Source: Rhizophagus clarus
Taxonomy: Eukaryota; Glomeromycota; Glomeromycetes; Glomerales; Glomeraceae
Assembly (NCBI GenBank): GCA_015698045.1
Contig: BLAL01000005.1
Coordinates: 1,054,001 to 1,118,000, forward strand
Direction of reading: 5' to 3'
Length of the DNA stretch: 64,000 nucleotides
Below are positions 49,111 through 61,580 of this stretch, in pieces. Position numbers and translations under genes: made by a program. The first letter of the stretch is position 1. Each line of letters begins with the position of its first letter. The notes beneath the pieces were generated by a model. That model saw only the letters and a list, made by a program, of their open reading frames with translations, did not search any database and was not told the origin of the DNA.

Positions 49111-50932
49111 GTTTTGAAAAATATTGATGCTCCATTGGATTAATTTGTAGTAAATTATAGTGATATATTATAATAACCAAGATACTTGTATTATAAAGAT
49201 TAAATTTTAATCTTAATTGTATAAGAACACTAATTCAATTTGTTCATTTTTTTTAAAAAAAAATGAAAATGACATGAACATATTTTTTTTTTTAAAAAAA
49301 ACAGTATTCTGGATCTTTATTGGAGTATATTATTATATAAATGAATAAATATAACACTTATACCATGCATATAACAATATTTCGCGCCTGATTTTCATCG
49401 ATCTCTTTTTTGAATATTTTATTATGATGTTTTTACAAATAAGAACAGAATACTAACATAAGCACAAAGACAAAATTAAGTTTAGTATGTTGTATTATTA
49501 GTTCATGTTTGGCTTCGCTATTCTTTTACTTATATTGTCCTCCAATTACGTCCTCTAACCCCTGTTATTTCAATGACGTTTTTCGCTGAGTTGATATATT
49601 TCATTTCGCATTGTTTCTTGTTAATAATAATAGTAGAATTCAGGTATTTTACCAAAATTATTTTCTACTCCTTGTTCATAACGTCATTTTATTGAAATTG
49701 TCATGTGAGGTCGCATCATTAGTTACCAACAAAAATACCAAGCTTCAGTATATCATCTTCTTTGATTAATTTTACTTTAACAATTACTTATTATTGAACT
49801 CTTTCTTCTTACATACTTACATCTCTCTCTGAAGACGTTTTCTATCCTGTTTGTTGAATACAATCACGTGATGTTGACGTATTTGTTGAAACGTAGTTAA
49901 TTTTTCATTCTGGAATGATCATTTAAAATCTTCTCTTGCTTAATTTTGCATCGTTATCCATTCATCAAACATTTAGTTTGAGAATTATCATTCCATTTTA
50001 TAATACTCATTAGGAAATGACGAAGGTTCATTTCTTCTATATTCTTCATATCTTGATTTTTCCTCGTTTTGTTCTACTACATATATGAATAATGCCTTTT
50101 ATCACTATATTTCATATAATGATGAATGTTTTAATTTCTGATTTTAGTATTTTTAATTTTCGTTCACGTTTAGGTCCATCTTCCATTGATTAGATTGAGG
50201 ATCTTTCATGAAAATGATGAATTCCCGGAAATTATCGTTAAAAATATCCGGAAAATTGTAATATTCCGGATATTGAAATATTGTGATTTTTGGATGGGAT
50301 TCTCTAGGTCATTTTCTTTTTGTAGGGTATTCGTCGCCTATCTTTAAGCATTCGCAAATTACATTTGCACTAGAGTCTTTTTTATTCTTCGCTTTGGTTG
50401 GATACGACTAAAGTTACATATTATACTCTTGATATAGTACTTCCGTATCTTTAAAAGAAGAAATAATTGGTTAAATGCCACTTATTATCCACTTCCTTCT
50501 TAAGAATCTAGTAGTCCTGCACTAATTCAATTTATTTCTTTTAGTAACAATTACAAAGAATGATAATTATTATTGAATATTCAGAGACACTTATTTTGTC
50601 AAAAAAAACTTTGTTACACGTGTAAAAATTACGTATACGGTCCTTCCGCAGTAAGTTACATACTGTTGCACAACTAGTAGTAATTTCGTTATTACAACTA
50701 CCAATAAAACTAGTATTATTAATATTGTATGTCAATTTTATCATATTAAAGACTTTATTACATATAGCCTGCATTTTTAATTTGTGATAATTCTGATTCA
50801 GCTTTGTTGATGTTGCTGTGCACAGTATACACATATCAATATATATCTGATATCTGATATAGAGTAAAATTTTGATTATCTCACTTTCTTTCTCAACTAT
50901 CTTAAAAATTATATTTCAAAAAAAAAAAAAAA
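49111..50932. other. Intergenic, one possible MITE
   Basis: No gene. 50208-50332 contains TTCCCGGAAATT and ATATCCGGAAAATTG words and ends TTTTCTTTTTGTAGGG, resembling the CCCTACGAAAAAA element family. The minus-strand frame at 50541-50834 has no protein-like content. Confidence 0.4.
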
Positions 50933-53507
50933 ATGATTAAACCTCGAATTCTTACTAATAATAATAAAAAAATATTGTTCATTTTAAATAAAATTATCGA
51001 GAACGAAAATGATACTTCTTTTATAGATTATCCCGTTCTTATTGGTTCACGAGCTGCAAAATGGCATTCTCTTTCTTTCCGTGAACCTAATGATTGGGAT
51101 TTAGTGGCAACTCCTAAACAAACAGCTTTATTTATTAAAAAACTTATAACATCTGCAAAGTTTAATATAAAATTAATTTATTATCCAAAAGGTGGACTAA
51201 AACTTGTTGGAGAATATATTGAGACTTCTGCTTCCGAAAATGAAAAACCTATCAGCTTTGATATTGAACTTGTCTCCGATAGAGTGGATCTCAGGAACAT
51301 GAAACCAAATGCTAATTTGAATAAAAAAGATGATGATGATAAGAATGATAAAGATGATAACAATTCGATAGTTGACCACACAAAAATCGAGTTTGAAATG
51401 TTTAATGATGTTCGACCAAAAATAAGTTCTCTGATGATTTTAGAATTGTGTTGTAATATTGAAGACAAAATGATGATTCCATTATTATCGGATTTTTTTT
51501 GTATTGTTGCTCCATTGAAAATCCTTGAAGCTTTGAAATCATCTCACATTTATTGGCCAACCAATTTTCATAAAAATATTGCAGATTTGCACCATTTGAG
51601 GATTTTATTGGATTATAATAAAGTATCAAATGTTCAACCACTGTGTCCACAACGTGATGAACAAATTGAACTTATGTTGAAAACTCGTATTAAGGAAACT
51701 GAAATTATACGAGGTATACCAGGTGATCATATCAACTTAAACATGTCCAATGAAGATTTCTTAGATAATAAAGATAATCTTTTTGTACAAAGACGTGTTC
51801 ATTATGATGATTTACATGAACTTGTCAAGTACGGTAATCAACCAATTTATCAAGGTTTAAAGGATGATCAGGTATGAAAAATCAATCTTAAAAATTTTTA
51901 CAAAGGTCTTAATTATTTATTTTTTATTTTAATATGACATTAATTATTATTTAAAATCATATAGTCTAAAGCATGGATAAAGAAAACCCTTTTTGAAAAA
52001 CTTGACTATCAAACGAAACTTAATTGTGTAAAAGAAGAAGCAATGGCTATTGCACTTGAAAGATATCTTGTTCCAATGTTATCCAAAGATCAAGAAAAAT
52101 CTTATAAATCGGCACTTGCTAGGATTTGCACTACATTAACTAAAGGCTGGTTTCGTCAGTTTGCAATTGATAATTATCCTCGACTTGCAAATCTTGATAA
52201 AAATTTATTTTCAATTGCTCATACTGTAATTGAAAAATTTCCTATAAAACAAAAAAGGCCAGATATTATAGTACTTGACCCAGAAACTCAAGCTATTTTT
52301 GAATCTATTCGTCCATACACCGAAACAATTTCCGAATTGAGTCCTTCTATTTCTGGCTATGATAATGATTATCGAGATGTTTATTTTAGTAGAGAAGGAA
52401 TCAAGATTACTTCCCCTGTAAATTATAATATATCAATAACAGCTATTATTACTACTATGTGTAAGTCTTATTATGAAGCATGCAGCACAGGTTCTACCTG
52501 GACAGCATCTGTTGTTATCTTGCCTAGTAAAGATTTGGAAGTCTTAAGGTAGATTTTTCTAACAGTTTATATTTTTATTTTCCATATTTATTTATTTATT
52601 TATTGATACTTATTTATTAATAATTATTTAATTTAAATGATAATAGTGAAGATAATAAAAACGAAGACAGGTATAACAATTTGTATTTTTATTTTCCATA
52701 TTTATTTATTTATTGATACTTATTTATTAATAATTATTTAATTTAAATGATAATAGTGGTGATAATGAAAACGAAGACAGGTATAACAATTTGTATTTTT
52801 ATTTTCCATATTCATTTATTTATTGATACTTATTTATTAATAATTATTTAATTTAAATGATAATAGTGATGATAATGAAAACGAAGACAGGTATAACAAT
52901 TTATATTTTTATTTTCCATATTTATTTATTTATTTATACTTATTTATTGACAATTGTTTAATTTAAGTGATGATAGTGATGATAATGAAAATGAAGACAG
53001 GTATACACTCTAGTAATTTATAAATGAAGAACAATTATATGTTTTTTACAATAAATTAACCACATAATATTATAAATTTATTTCAGAAAATCATTTGATG
53101 AAGACAATTGTGTATTATTTAAAGATCCGTTGAACATTCACCCTTATTATAATGATGATGAAGAGTGTTTTTCAAAATTAACTAGTAAGCATGTATTTGT
53201 AGTTGGAATTAGTGCAAGTGGTGGTACTGCTAATAGTTGGTCTTTGGGAGATGATGGTTCAATATGTATTGAAGTTAAATCAGCCGATTATGTTGCTAGT
53301 ATACTTGAAATTCCTGATCTAACTGGTGATTTGTTATTTAAATATGTATTGGATTATTTGAAACCAACTTTAGTTAATAGTAGTGATACACCAATTAAAA
53401 ATCGGATTAATGAATTGAAAGTTAAAGGGGCTATTCCGACTGAACCAAAACAACATGTTTGGTATGATGCTTGGAATTATGAATTGAAAAAAAATTTTAA
53501 CCATTAG
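50933..53507 (+). CDS. Nucleotidyltransferase-fold protein, copy B
   Basis: Exons 50933-51871, 51965-52548, four 24-nt mini-exons (52647, 52757, 52867 and 52977 as starts) and 53087-53507, in total 679 residues with the frame kept. Motifs: PVLIGSRAAKWHS, NDWDLVATP, SFDIELVSD (the three presumed metal-binding acids), and an Asp/Lys/Asn-rich linker near residue 130 that differs from copy A. From residue 190 on it is nearly the same as copy A, including LCPQRDEQIELMLKTRIKET, FVQRRVH, GWFRQFAIDNYPRL, GSTWTASV and HVWYDAWNYEL. The intron positions are shared. Intron sequences are also alike, so the two loci separated recently or are kept similar by conversion. Function unknown; no transmembrane or signal sequence. 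Confidence 0.85.
52549..53000 (+). repeat. Tandem intron plus mini-exon array, four units (gene B)
   Basis: Mini-exons start exactly 110 bp apart (52647, 52757, 52867, 52977), each 24 nt. They encode SEDNKNED, SGDNENED, SDDNENED and SDDNENED. All are flanked by GATAATAG acceptors (last one GATGATAG) and GTATA donors. One more unit than gene A. Confidence 0.88.
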
Positions 53508-54106
53508 TTACATAGTATTAGTATTTATAATGTATAATTATCATGTAAAGTGGGCGAATAATAAATTATATTTGTTTTTACATGATAATTTATGATATAT
53601 GCATACAGTATATAATAGGAAATAAACAACTTACTGACCGACAACTCAATATATAATTTAATTTATACTTTTGAATTCCTCATCTCTTGGTTTGACAGAA
53701 CAAGCATGTCAAATTCTATCTAGTTTGATGAATGAAATCAAAGATTTTTCGGAAAGCGATAAATATTTATTTTTCTTTCTCAGTCATAACCTAACAAAGG
53801 TCTTAAGAACCATCCTACTTTCGACATATTGAATATGTTTGCAGGTATAAATTATATCAAATTAAGTTCAAAGGTTGTATTACTCAACTCAGTCGATGCC
53901 AAATCTCAAAGCAGTTAACAGGTAAATATCTGAAATATTCTTCATCTATTGATGTAATTGCGATAAATTATCAACAGTTTCTAAGAAAGAAGAGGATAGT
54001 AAATAAATTTGTCAAATTTAAATATTTTATTTTAATGGTGATATTTAATTTGTGGAATTCCTGCTCAAAAAGAAACTAAAAGATTATGATTAATGTAAGT
54101 CACTTT
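53508..54106. other. Downstream flank of gene B; possible orphan exon
   Basis: The first 130 bases match the two pieces downstream of gene A. Plus-strand 53680-53830 reads SLGLTEQACQILSSLMNEIK then DFSESDKYLFF, which looks coding, but it is isolated. Confidence 0.35.
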
Positions 54107-54225
54107 ATAAAAAAAGAATATCCGGAATATGTATAGAAAATGTCAAAAAATTACAATATTTCGGTCATTAAAGTTTGGGTCAAATGTCCAATTTTCTGGA
54201 CATTTTCTGGACATTCTTTTCTTAT
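54107..54225. mobile_element. Short inverted-repeat element (GAATATCCGG type)
   Basis: Left ATAAAAAAAGAATATCCGGA and, reversed, right ATAAGAAAAGAATGTCCAGA. Total 119 bp. It shares the TTTTCTGGACATTCTTTT end with the element at 41689-42429. Confidence 0.55.
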
Positions 54226-54381
54226 CAGGTATTTTTTTATTATATTCTTTCTTGGAAGTAATTTGCTTCAGGCTTTATAATGCTTCCTTCTGGGAGCTTT
54301 TCAAGTCTTTACACATCAGTTATTATGAAACACAAATTTATTATCTACAAGCTATAGTGTTCTTGCTATTTATTTTGTCGG

Positions 54382-54470
54382 TTACAATATGATTTTCTGA
54401 ATGCCTTTTCCCCAAATACACTTTTTCCCGAAGTCAATTTTCTGAATATCCATTTCCCGACCTGGATCGT
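54382..54470. repeat. Single arm of the TTTCCCGAAT palindromic element
   Basis: It shares GATTTTCTGAATGCC, ACTTTTTCCCGAAGTCAATT and CATTTCCCGACCTGGA with the left arm at 35325-35410. The partner arm is absent. Confidence 0.6.
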
Positions 54471-55118
54471 TTTGTCAATATTATAGATGGTCTGAATCAA
54501 AACATGATAGAAATAAAGCATCCCTAGTTAACGATTAATAATAAAATTTTTTTTATATTTGTTTAAACTTATAAAATAACTTACTAATGATTTTGGCAAC
54601 ATTACATCAAACATCAATAAATAATAATGAATCTCTTAAGTTAAATAAACTAGTATTATTTGAACTTATTAATAAATTAAATACACATCAACAAAGTTTT
54701 GCAAACAATGAATTTTCTAATTACAGTAACTTAATCTTTAAACATTTAAAATTTAAATGTAAAATTGATCATTCCATTATGAATATTTGCTTTTATAATA
54801 GTAAGAATAAACTAATTTATATGTATGTATATGTTTAATTACAAATTGGTTTTATTATGTAATGATTAGTTTACAAAGTACTACTCTATAATCAGTGTTG
54901 AACAAAAACTGTGTACTTTGTTATATGTAAAACTATAAACCTGTTGAAATTATAGATATATATGTATGTATGTATGTAGTGAATAAAAAAAAAATATTGA
55001 ATAAAAATGATAGATCGAAATAACTTTGCTAATAACCTTCAACTATTTATTTAATGCTTATGAATAAGAAAATTTATTTCATTATTAATGAATTCGCATT
55101 AATTAAACTTACTTTCAG
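54471..55118. other. Intergenic with weak open frame
   Basis: The plus-strand frame 54587-54838 (83 residues, Asn-rich) shows no domain. A (TATG)n microsatellite lies at about 54958-54977. Confidence 0.35.
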
Positions 55119-55952
55119 TCAATCGATAATTTCACATTCTAGACAATCGCTTTTGTCAAATTTCAAAAATTTTTCTGTAAATGAACATTTATTCATTATC
55201 TATCAAGTTATTTATAGTACATTGCTATTAAAGATTAAATTATTACCTGGATATTTCATGGTTGATATATTGTCGTATATTTCATAATAACCATCAGAAT
55301 TCTTCGGTACAGGTAAATTATTAGTAATATCAATAAGCCTGAGTTTATAGATAGCTTTAGGATGTATTTTATTCATTAATGTTGAATTATTATTTATGCT
55401 GGCTAGTGCATTGTTAATTTTCTCAGTTTCTTCAATTTATTCAATTAATTCCGTTTTAACTAACTCTTCATTTTTTCCAATAGTATCATAGTAATCTTTT
55501 AATTCTGTTACCCATTCAGAAAAAGTCCTTGCAAGATATTTCATTTCTGGTCGATTTAATGGATTGGCATCTAAACATCTTTTAATTAAATCTAAAATTA
55601 ATTGAGGTACTTTCATATTAAAGCTGGGTCTTAACCCTTCACAAATACTTAATGCCAAACATTCATCATGAGCAAGTATCATAATATGGACGTTGTTCCG
55701 AAATTACTTCATATATAATTATACCAAAACTATAAATATCTGAGGCTTTGGTATAATCTTGTCCTCTTAATATTTCGGGAGCCAAATAGGCTAAAACACC
55801 ATAAATTTTATTTTCTGCATTTTCTAATTCACTATAATTTGCTGGTTTACATAATCCCATATCAGTTATACGAGGTGAAAAACTATCACATACTATATTT
55901 CCAACATGTAAATCTCGGTGAATTAATCCTTTACCATGAATTTTCTTATGTA
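55119..55952 (-). pseudogene. Protein kinase (TKL-type) fragment, 5'-truncated
   Basis: It begins inside the catalytic domain (LHKKIHGKGLIHRDLHVGNI), continues ITDMGLCKPAN (DMG in place of DFG), VLAYLAPEILRG, SDIYSFGIIIYEV, and then shifts frame by one base near 55682. Next is LILDLIKRCLDANPLNRPEM, a TAA after KTELIE, and further in-frame coding (HPKAIYKLRLIDITNNLPVP, KNSDGYYEIYDNI). A last exon, KFLKFDKSDCLECEIID, ends at 55119-55121. The N-lobe with glycine loop and lysine is missing. It belongs to a different kinase subgroup from the three zinc-ribbon copies: HVGNIV in place of HSGNIL, and no cysteine module is seen. Confidence 0.85.
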
Positions 55953-57957
55953 ATTACTGATTAGGTATTCAATTTTACCAGATAACAGGATGCAAATGTA
56001 CAGTATATCAATATTTTATTATATTCTTATTAAAGATATTACTTTAATTTATCATTATCATTATGATATGAGAACTGATAGATATTTATAATAATAATGA
56101 TAATGTTATGAGAATAATCATTAATGTTAAATATTAAAATTAACATTAATGCTATTAAAATTTTGCTATAATTATTAAAAAACTTTTTTAATACTATAAA
56201 ATGGTTTTTCTGGGGGGTACCAAGTACCCTTCTTAATCCTTTCCTTTTTTATTTTTTATTTTTTCTTTTTTTTCTTTTTTTCCTTTTTCCTTTATCCTTT
56301 TTTTCTTTTTTTACTAGTATCGGTATTAATATGTTATCACGTGAATTTGCTGTGTCACGAAAATAATTCATTTCATTTACAGCTAAGATTATTTAAAACT
56401 ATTGTTATAATCATAACAATAAATTGATTTATTAAAAGAATAAAACCTAATGTATCTTTCACATTAAAATTATACGATGTTTTATTGTAAAAAGATAATA
56501 TAAACATTGAGCAAATGTGGTGTTAGCACTATTTTTCATATTAAAATCGAAAAAATGCATCATGCCGATCTATATATAAGTGATAGCATTTGTTTTGTGT
56601 AGTACAGTATATGACTTTTCTCACTTTTCCGAACTTTTTTTAAGCTTTCTTAAACTATCGATTGTAGAGACCTTAAAATTTGATACTTACATGTATTTTC
56701 GCTGATTCCACAAATTTAATTAGTCTCAAAATGTAACTTAAGAATGTAGATTTTATGTTTCATATAAAGAAACTGTCAAAATCTTTAATATTGAGTACGA
56801 AAAATTGGGCGTGTGGCTTAATGGCTAATCATATAACTCTATAAATTTAGCATTACATGTTTCTCTATCGGAGCTACAACTTTGCTTATTATTAATAAGC
56901 GCATTCAGAATGCTAATTTTATGATTCGTATAGAGAAACTGCCAAAATTGTTAAAATTGAGTACGAAATTGGGTGTGTAACTCAACGGCTAATTATATAA
57001 CTCTATAAATTTAGTATTATATGCATCTTTATCGGAACTACAACTTTACTTATTCTCAAAAAGCATGTTTATAATGCTAATTTTGTGTTTCATATAGAGA
57101 AACTGCAAGTTTAAAATATCACAGAATTACAGTATTTATTTCTAATATTTTAAATCAAAGATTATTTAAAACTATTACAATAAAATATTAATAAATTGAT
57201 TTTTTAAAAAATAAAATATTTGAATATTATGATATCAATATATTAAATAATTATACCTGTTAGAATATAATGTTGCATTATATGTGAAAGTTTAGAGTCT
57301 GAATTTTTTTATATATAAGACTCTTATTATTATTTCAAAACATGTTATCTCATTATCCAGTGATCAGATTTTAATGATCTTTGGATTATTAAACTTGTTT
57401 TATTAAGCCAAAAAAATAGTAAAATTTCATATTTATTATTATTATATTTATTATACTATATTAATTGAAATACTACTAATATTATCTCGCAATCTAATAA
57501 TCAGAATTTATAGCTCATTGAATTCCTCTTTCTGAGACGAATCTAATGGTTATTAAATCATAAAAATTGGAGCATTATTGACCAAAATATGTCAATTTGA
57601 AATTTTAGTAGCAATACAAAAGACATCTTGCTGACCGTTATATCGTACAAAATTTGGAGCGCGAAGCGCAAAAAATAAATAGTATACGTAATTTTCGTTT
57701 CTTTCATTAGTTTAATTTGAATAACATTGTATAGATAGTGAATGTAAATAGTATAGTGTTTTATTAAAAATATAAAAAGTCTAAAAACAGAGTAAAAATG
57801 TAAAAGTTAAAAAAGAGAGAAACAGGATATAAAATACAGGTAAATGTATAGGGAATGTCGATAGACATTATTGATATATATTGAATATAATTTACTAATG
57901 TATAATAATATTGATGTTTGTTCTTTTTACATTGATTCAATAAAATATACGTTTACC

Positions 57958-57961
<4 letters not shown>
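55953..57961. other. Intergenic: pyrimidine tract, tandem repeat and a putative retroposed 3' end
   Basis: A T/C-rich tract covers 56236-56310. The tandem repeat at 56690-57115 is listed separately. AATAAA at 57939-57944, 18 bases before the poly(A) at 57962, suggests that the DNA to its left is the 3' end of a retroposed or transcribed plus-strand unit. No coding content is seen. Confidence 0.45.
56690..57115. repeat. Tandem repeat, unit about 165 bp, roughly 2.5 copies
   Basis: The landmark ATTTTATGTTTCATATA/GAGAAACTG recurs at 56750, 56916 and 57080. Other shared words are AACTCTATAAATTTAG, ATCGGAGCTACAACTTTGCT and TTGAGTACGAAA. Confidence 0.8.

Positions 57962-57988
<27 letters not shown>
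57939..57988 (+). promoter_or_regulatory. AATAAA signal followed by 27-nt poly(A) tract at a gene junction
   Basis: AATAAA (57939-57944), then 17 bases, then A27 (57962-57988). Immediately to the right lies coding DNA of the minus-strand coiled-coil gene. The arrangement is what integration of a polyadenylated plus-strand RNA copy would leave. An assembly join is the alternative. Confidence 0.6.
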
Positions 57989-59664
57989 TAATAACAATAA
58001 TATTGTTTCAATAATATGGCGTTGTAAAACTGCTTGAATAAGTAATTGATCATCTTTTTGATTTGTAATTTTGATTGAACATTCATAAAGTAATAAAAGC
58101 TTTTTAATTTTTTCCATATCAATATTTTCTAATTGATAATTAGATATATCATCATTACAAGAAGTATTTTGTTGAAGAATATTTATTAATTGGTTCACTA
58201 AATTAGCATCTTTTTGATGTAGATTATCATATTCGACATTTAATTCTTCCTTTTCTTTTCCTAAATCTTGTAATTTATTTTCCTTCAATTCTAAAGATTG
58301 TTGCAATTGATTAATTCTTTGCTCTTGTAACTTGAATTTGTTTTGATATTGCTGATCTATTTCGCTAATTTGATTTTGATACTTTTCTTCGATTCTTTCG
58401 ATGTCACTTCTTAACTTTTCAACAATTATTTGATTTTGATTGATCTCTTTATTATATTTTTCTTGTAAATCAACATATTTTTGCAACTTAACATAGTTTT
58501 GATATTGACCAATATCATTAATTTTGTTTTGATATTTTTCTTCTATTTCTTTTATATCATTTCTTAACTTTTCAATAATTATCAGATGTTTATCTGTCTC
58601 ATAATTATATTTGTTTACTAAGGCTTCATATAAATTATTATACATTAGAATTTGGTCTTGAAATACTTTATTTTCTTCTTTAACTTCTTCAAGTTCTTTA
58701 ATAATATTCGTTTGTTGAGTCTGCATATGATCCTGATTAACCATATCAACTAGATCAACGTTGTTAAAATTAAAAATTAAATTAACAAATATTTTTCTTT
58801 AAAACAAAAAATTCTTTAATAACGAAAGATCATACCATCTTCTTTAGCTTTGTTAATTAATTCTTGATTATCTTGCTTCCAAGTTTGCCAGTCATAATTT
58901 CTAAAGGGGTCACCTTCGATTTTATAATTTTCTAATTGCTTAAATAATTTTCCCGTACAAAAAAGCATCCTTAAATAGTAACCTCTTCCCAAATTAAAAC
59001 CAGAAGCAATGGCATTGACGTAAAAAAAATCATCAGGTAAATATTCTAAACCACTATCAATATTTGTCCCAGCGATACCTATTTCCTTTAAATTAAATAA
59101 ATTTCTTAATGGTTTTAAAGAACCATAAAAAGGATTATTACATATGAATAATCTACGTAAGTTAATAAAAGGAGTAAAACACTTTAAATCTCGGGCATGA
59201 AATTTGTTGTTGCCCATACGAAGAGTAAGTAATGTGGCAGGATTTAGACTTTTTAAAAAATCTAAACTTTTTAATTCGTTATAAGAACAAAAAATTTTTT
59301 GAATTTTATTTAATCCAGATATGCTTAAACTAGTGAGTTGATTATTAGTACAATTCAATTCACGGAGTTGTGGACAATCAGATATGTTTAGTACGCTAAT
59401 GTTTTGGTTACTGATATCCAATATTTCTAAATTAAGGAATCCTTTCAAAGTCAAAGATCCTTCTAAATTAAGATTGCTACTGAGCGTTCTACTATTCGCA
59501 TCAAGACCAAGAAAAAGAGTTTTTAATGGCCTACCCTCAAGCACTGAAATTAAATTGTCTATGATTCTATTTAGAAAGTATTCTTTTGGGCCTATTCTTT
59601 GAACTGCTCTCTTGGATTCGCCAATCGGATATTTTTCATCAAACCATGTCTGAGCGTTTACCAT
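57953..59664 (-). CDS. LRR plus coiled-coil protein, 3'-truncated at a poly(A) junction
   Basis: Exon 1 is 59664-58836 and exon 2 starts at 58749, joined by GTATGATC...GATCTAG, so the two open frames are one gene. The N-terminus MVNAQTWFDEKYPIGESKRA leads into about six leucine-rich repeats (LEILDISNQNISVLNISDCP, LRELNCTNNQLTSLSIS, LVKS-type spacing, LRRLFICNNPFYGSLKPL). Exon 2 is a long coiled coil (EINQNQIIVEKLRSDIERIE, QEQRINQLQQSLELKENKLQ) ending ILLVQAVLQRH-like residues (LLIQAVLQRHIIETI). From there the frame only reads the poly(A) tract (LLLLFFFF) and stops at 57953, so the natural end is lost. The coiled coil is almost the same as that of the gene at 61581-64000, minus a 32-residue insert. 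Probably a non-functional or altered copy; the LRR part looks intact. Confidence 0.78.
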
Positions 59665-59972
59665 AATATAATATTTTAAATCGACTTGTTGAGACTATAT
59701 TATTTCTTTGTTCGACAATCGTATTTTGAATTTTCTTTTTGCGTTTTTGAGAAATACTCTAGTTCATCTCTTTAAATTCAAATTTTAAGAGAGAAAAGCA
59801 ATGTTTTTTTTAAATAAAAATACTAATCTTTTTGTTATTTGGAATTTTGTTCTAAATACTTGTCCCCTAAACAAAAATTATAATAATCTAAATAAATGAC
59901 AATATTTCCAAAATTTACTAAGCCGAATATTATAAAATAGCTAACAGAAGTTCAGAACTTTTAAGTATTTTA

Positions 59973-60026
<54 letters not shown>

Positions 60027-61580
60027 TAATAAGTATCATTTTATATGCCAAGCTATAAATAGTGACTTTGTAAGAATGATCTCCATTGTGTGGATTATGT
60101 AATGCGCCCGCACTAGACCAAAATCAGTTGATAAAGAAATTCCCAATTTAACATAACACGTAATTATTTTGTGCAACAGAATTTAATATTATAATTTGGT
60201 TTTCTCAGAAGATAATATGTATATTAGAAGCAGAGTATTGAGGTGAGTAAAGAAGGTGAAATACTGTTATAATTCGTTATAGTGTGTCAGAAATTGGGAA
60301 CAAGTGGGATATTCACGATGATCAGATAGTGGAAGTTATGGTAACTAGCCAACTGTCACACTTACGAGCTGTAGGGGTTCAACCATCGCCCATTGACTAT
60401 TGAGTATAACTAGGATATAAAGAGTGGTTATATGATGTCAACCACGTTGTGAATGTCCTTGATATCTAGGTTGGGTTAGATTTATCATTGTAAGGTTAAA
60501 GTTATGATGTTGATGATGATGAAGGGAAAGGAAAAATTTTATACGTCGAAATTAGTAAGAACATACTTCAAAAATCACGCACATGACCATGAAGGTAAAT
60601 AATACGCTTAAATTCACTTAGGAACAGTTGCTTAGAACCATTCTATTCTTTGTTCAACTCAGTTAATAAGGATGTGTCAGTTTTGGTCCTGATAAAGAAC
60701 TTTTTAGCGATTTTGACTGGTTTAGGGTTAGCGTTGTTAAGTTGCTGATCGAATCAAAAAAATTGATCCAGAGCAAGAAAAAAAAGAAACTATTTTTATT
60801 AAGCGATTCTTTTAATGAATACTTTTTTTCTTTTATTTATTTTAAAAAAAAAAAAATCTTCTTGACTAGTTTAATTTTTTTAGTTCTTTTGTTAATAAGG
60901 AAAGGTTCTATTTAGATAAAATCGATTTTTATTTATTTTTTTTTTTTATTTCATTATTATCATATAATGAAAAAAAATATCAAAACCAGACAAAAAAAAA
61001 TTAGAAATATTATAAAGTAATATATTAATAAAAAGAATTCATGAAAAACAAAGAACTAAATTTTAAAACTCCTAAATAAGTTTTCTATTGATGATTCGCC
61101 GATTCTAATATGGAGGAGGGTAAACGATACCGTTAATATATAAAACACCTTGAAAGCCTAAAACATATGACGATTACAAAATTCTACCACCATATATCCG
61201 ATTAAAAAAAAAAGATCAAATACAACTAATGAAAAAAAAATATTGAGTCAAGTCATTTTCAATTTCGGTATTATAAATTATAATTAATGCTTTTATATAT
61301 TATTAGCATAACTAACGGGTGTTAAAGTTGTTGAAAGAAAATAGTGGATGGAGAAGTGATGGATGTGTCCTTGGCTTAGAAAATAAGAGGTTGTAAATAA
61401 ATGTTATTCATAGAGCATTATAAGATTTCGTTTCGATGAGAAGTAGGGATATACAGACATACAGTATATTAAATGAAAAAATAAATTATTAATTCTTTAT
61501 TTAAAGTATTCAATGATTGAGTCCTAATAGTATTTTACAAAATTATAAGTTTTGTTTATTTTATTAAAATGAAATCATCA
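59665..61580. other. Intergenic with a T30/A15 homopolymer palindrome
   Basis: 59979-60024 is a run of about 30 T followed by about 15 A. 60080-60560 is less AT-rich, with no coding frame and no structure I could assign. The rest is AT-rich DNA, including the 3' flank of the Hsp70-like gene. Confidence 0.4.
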
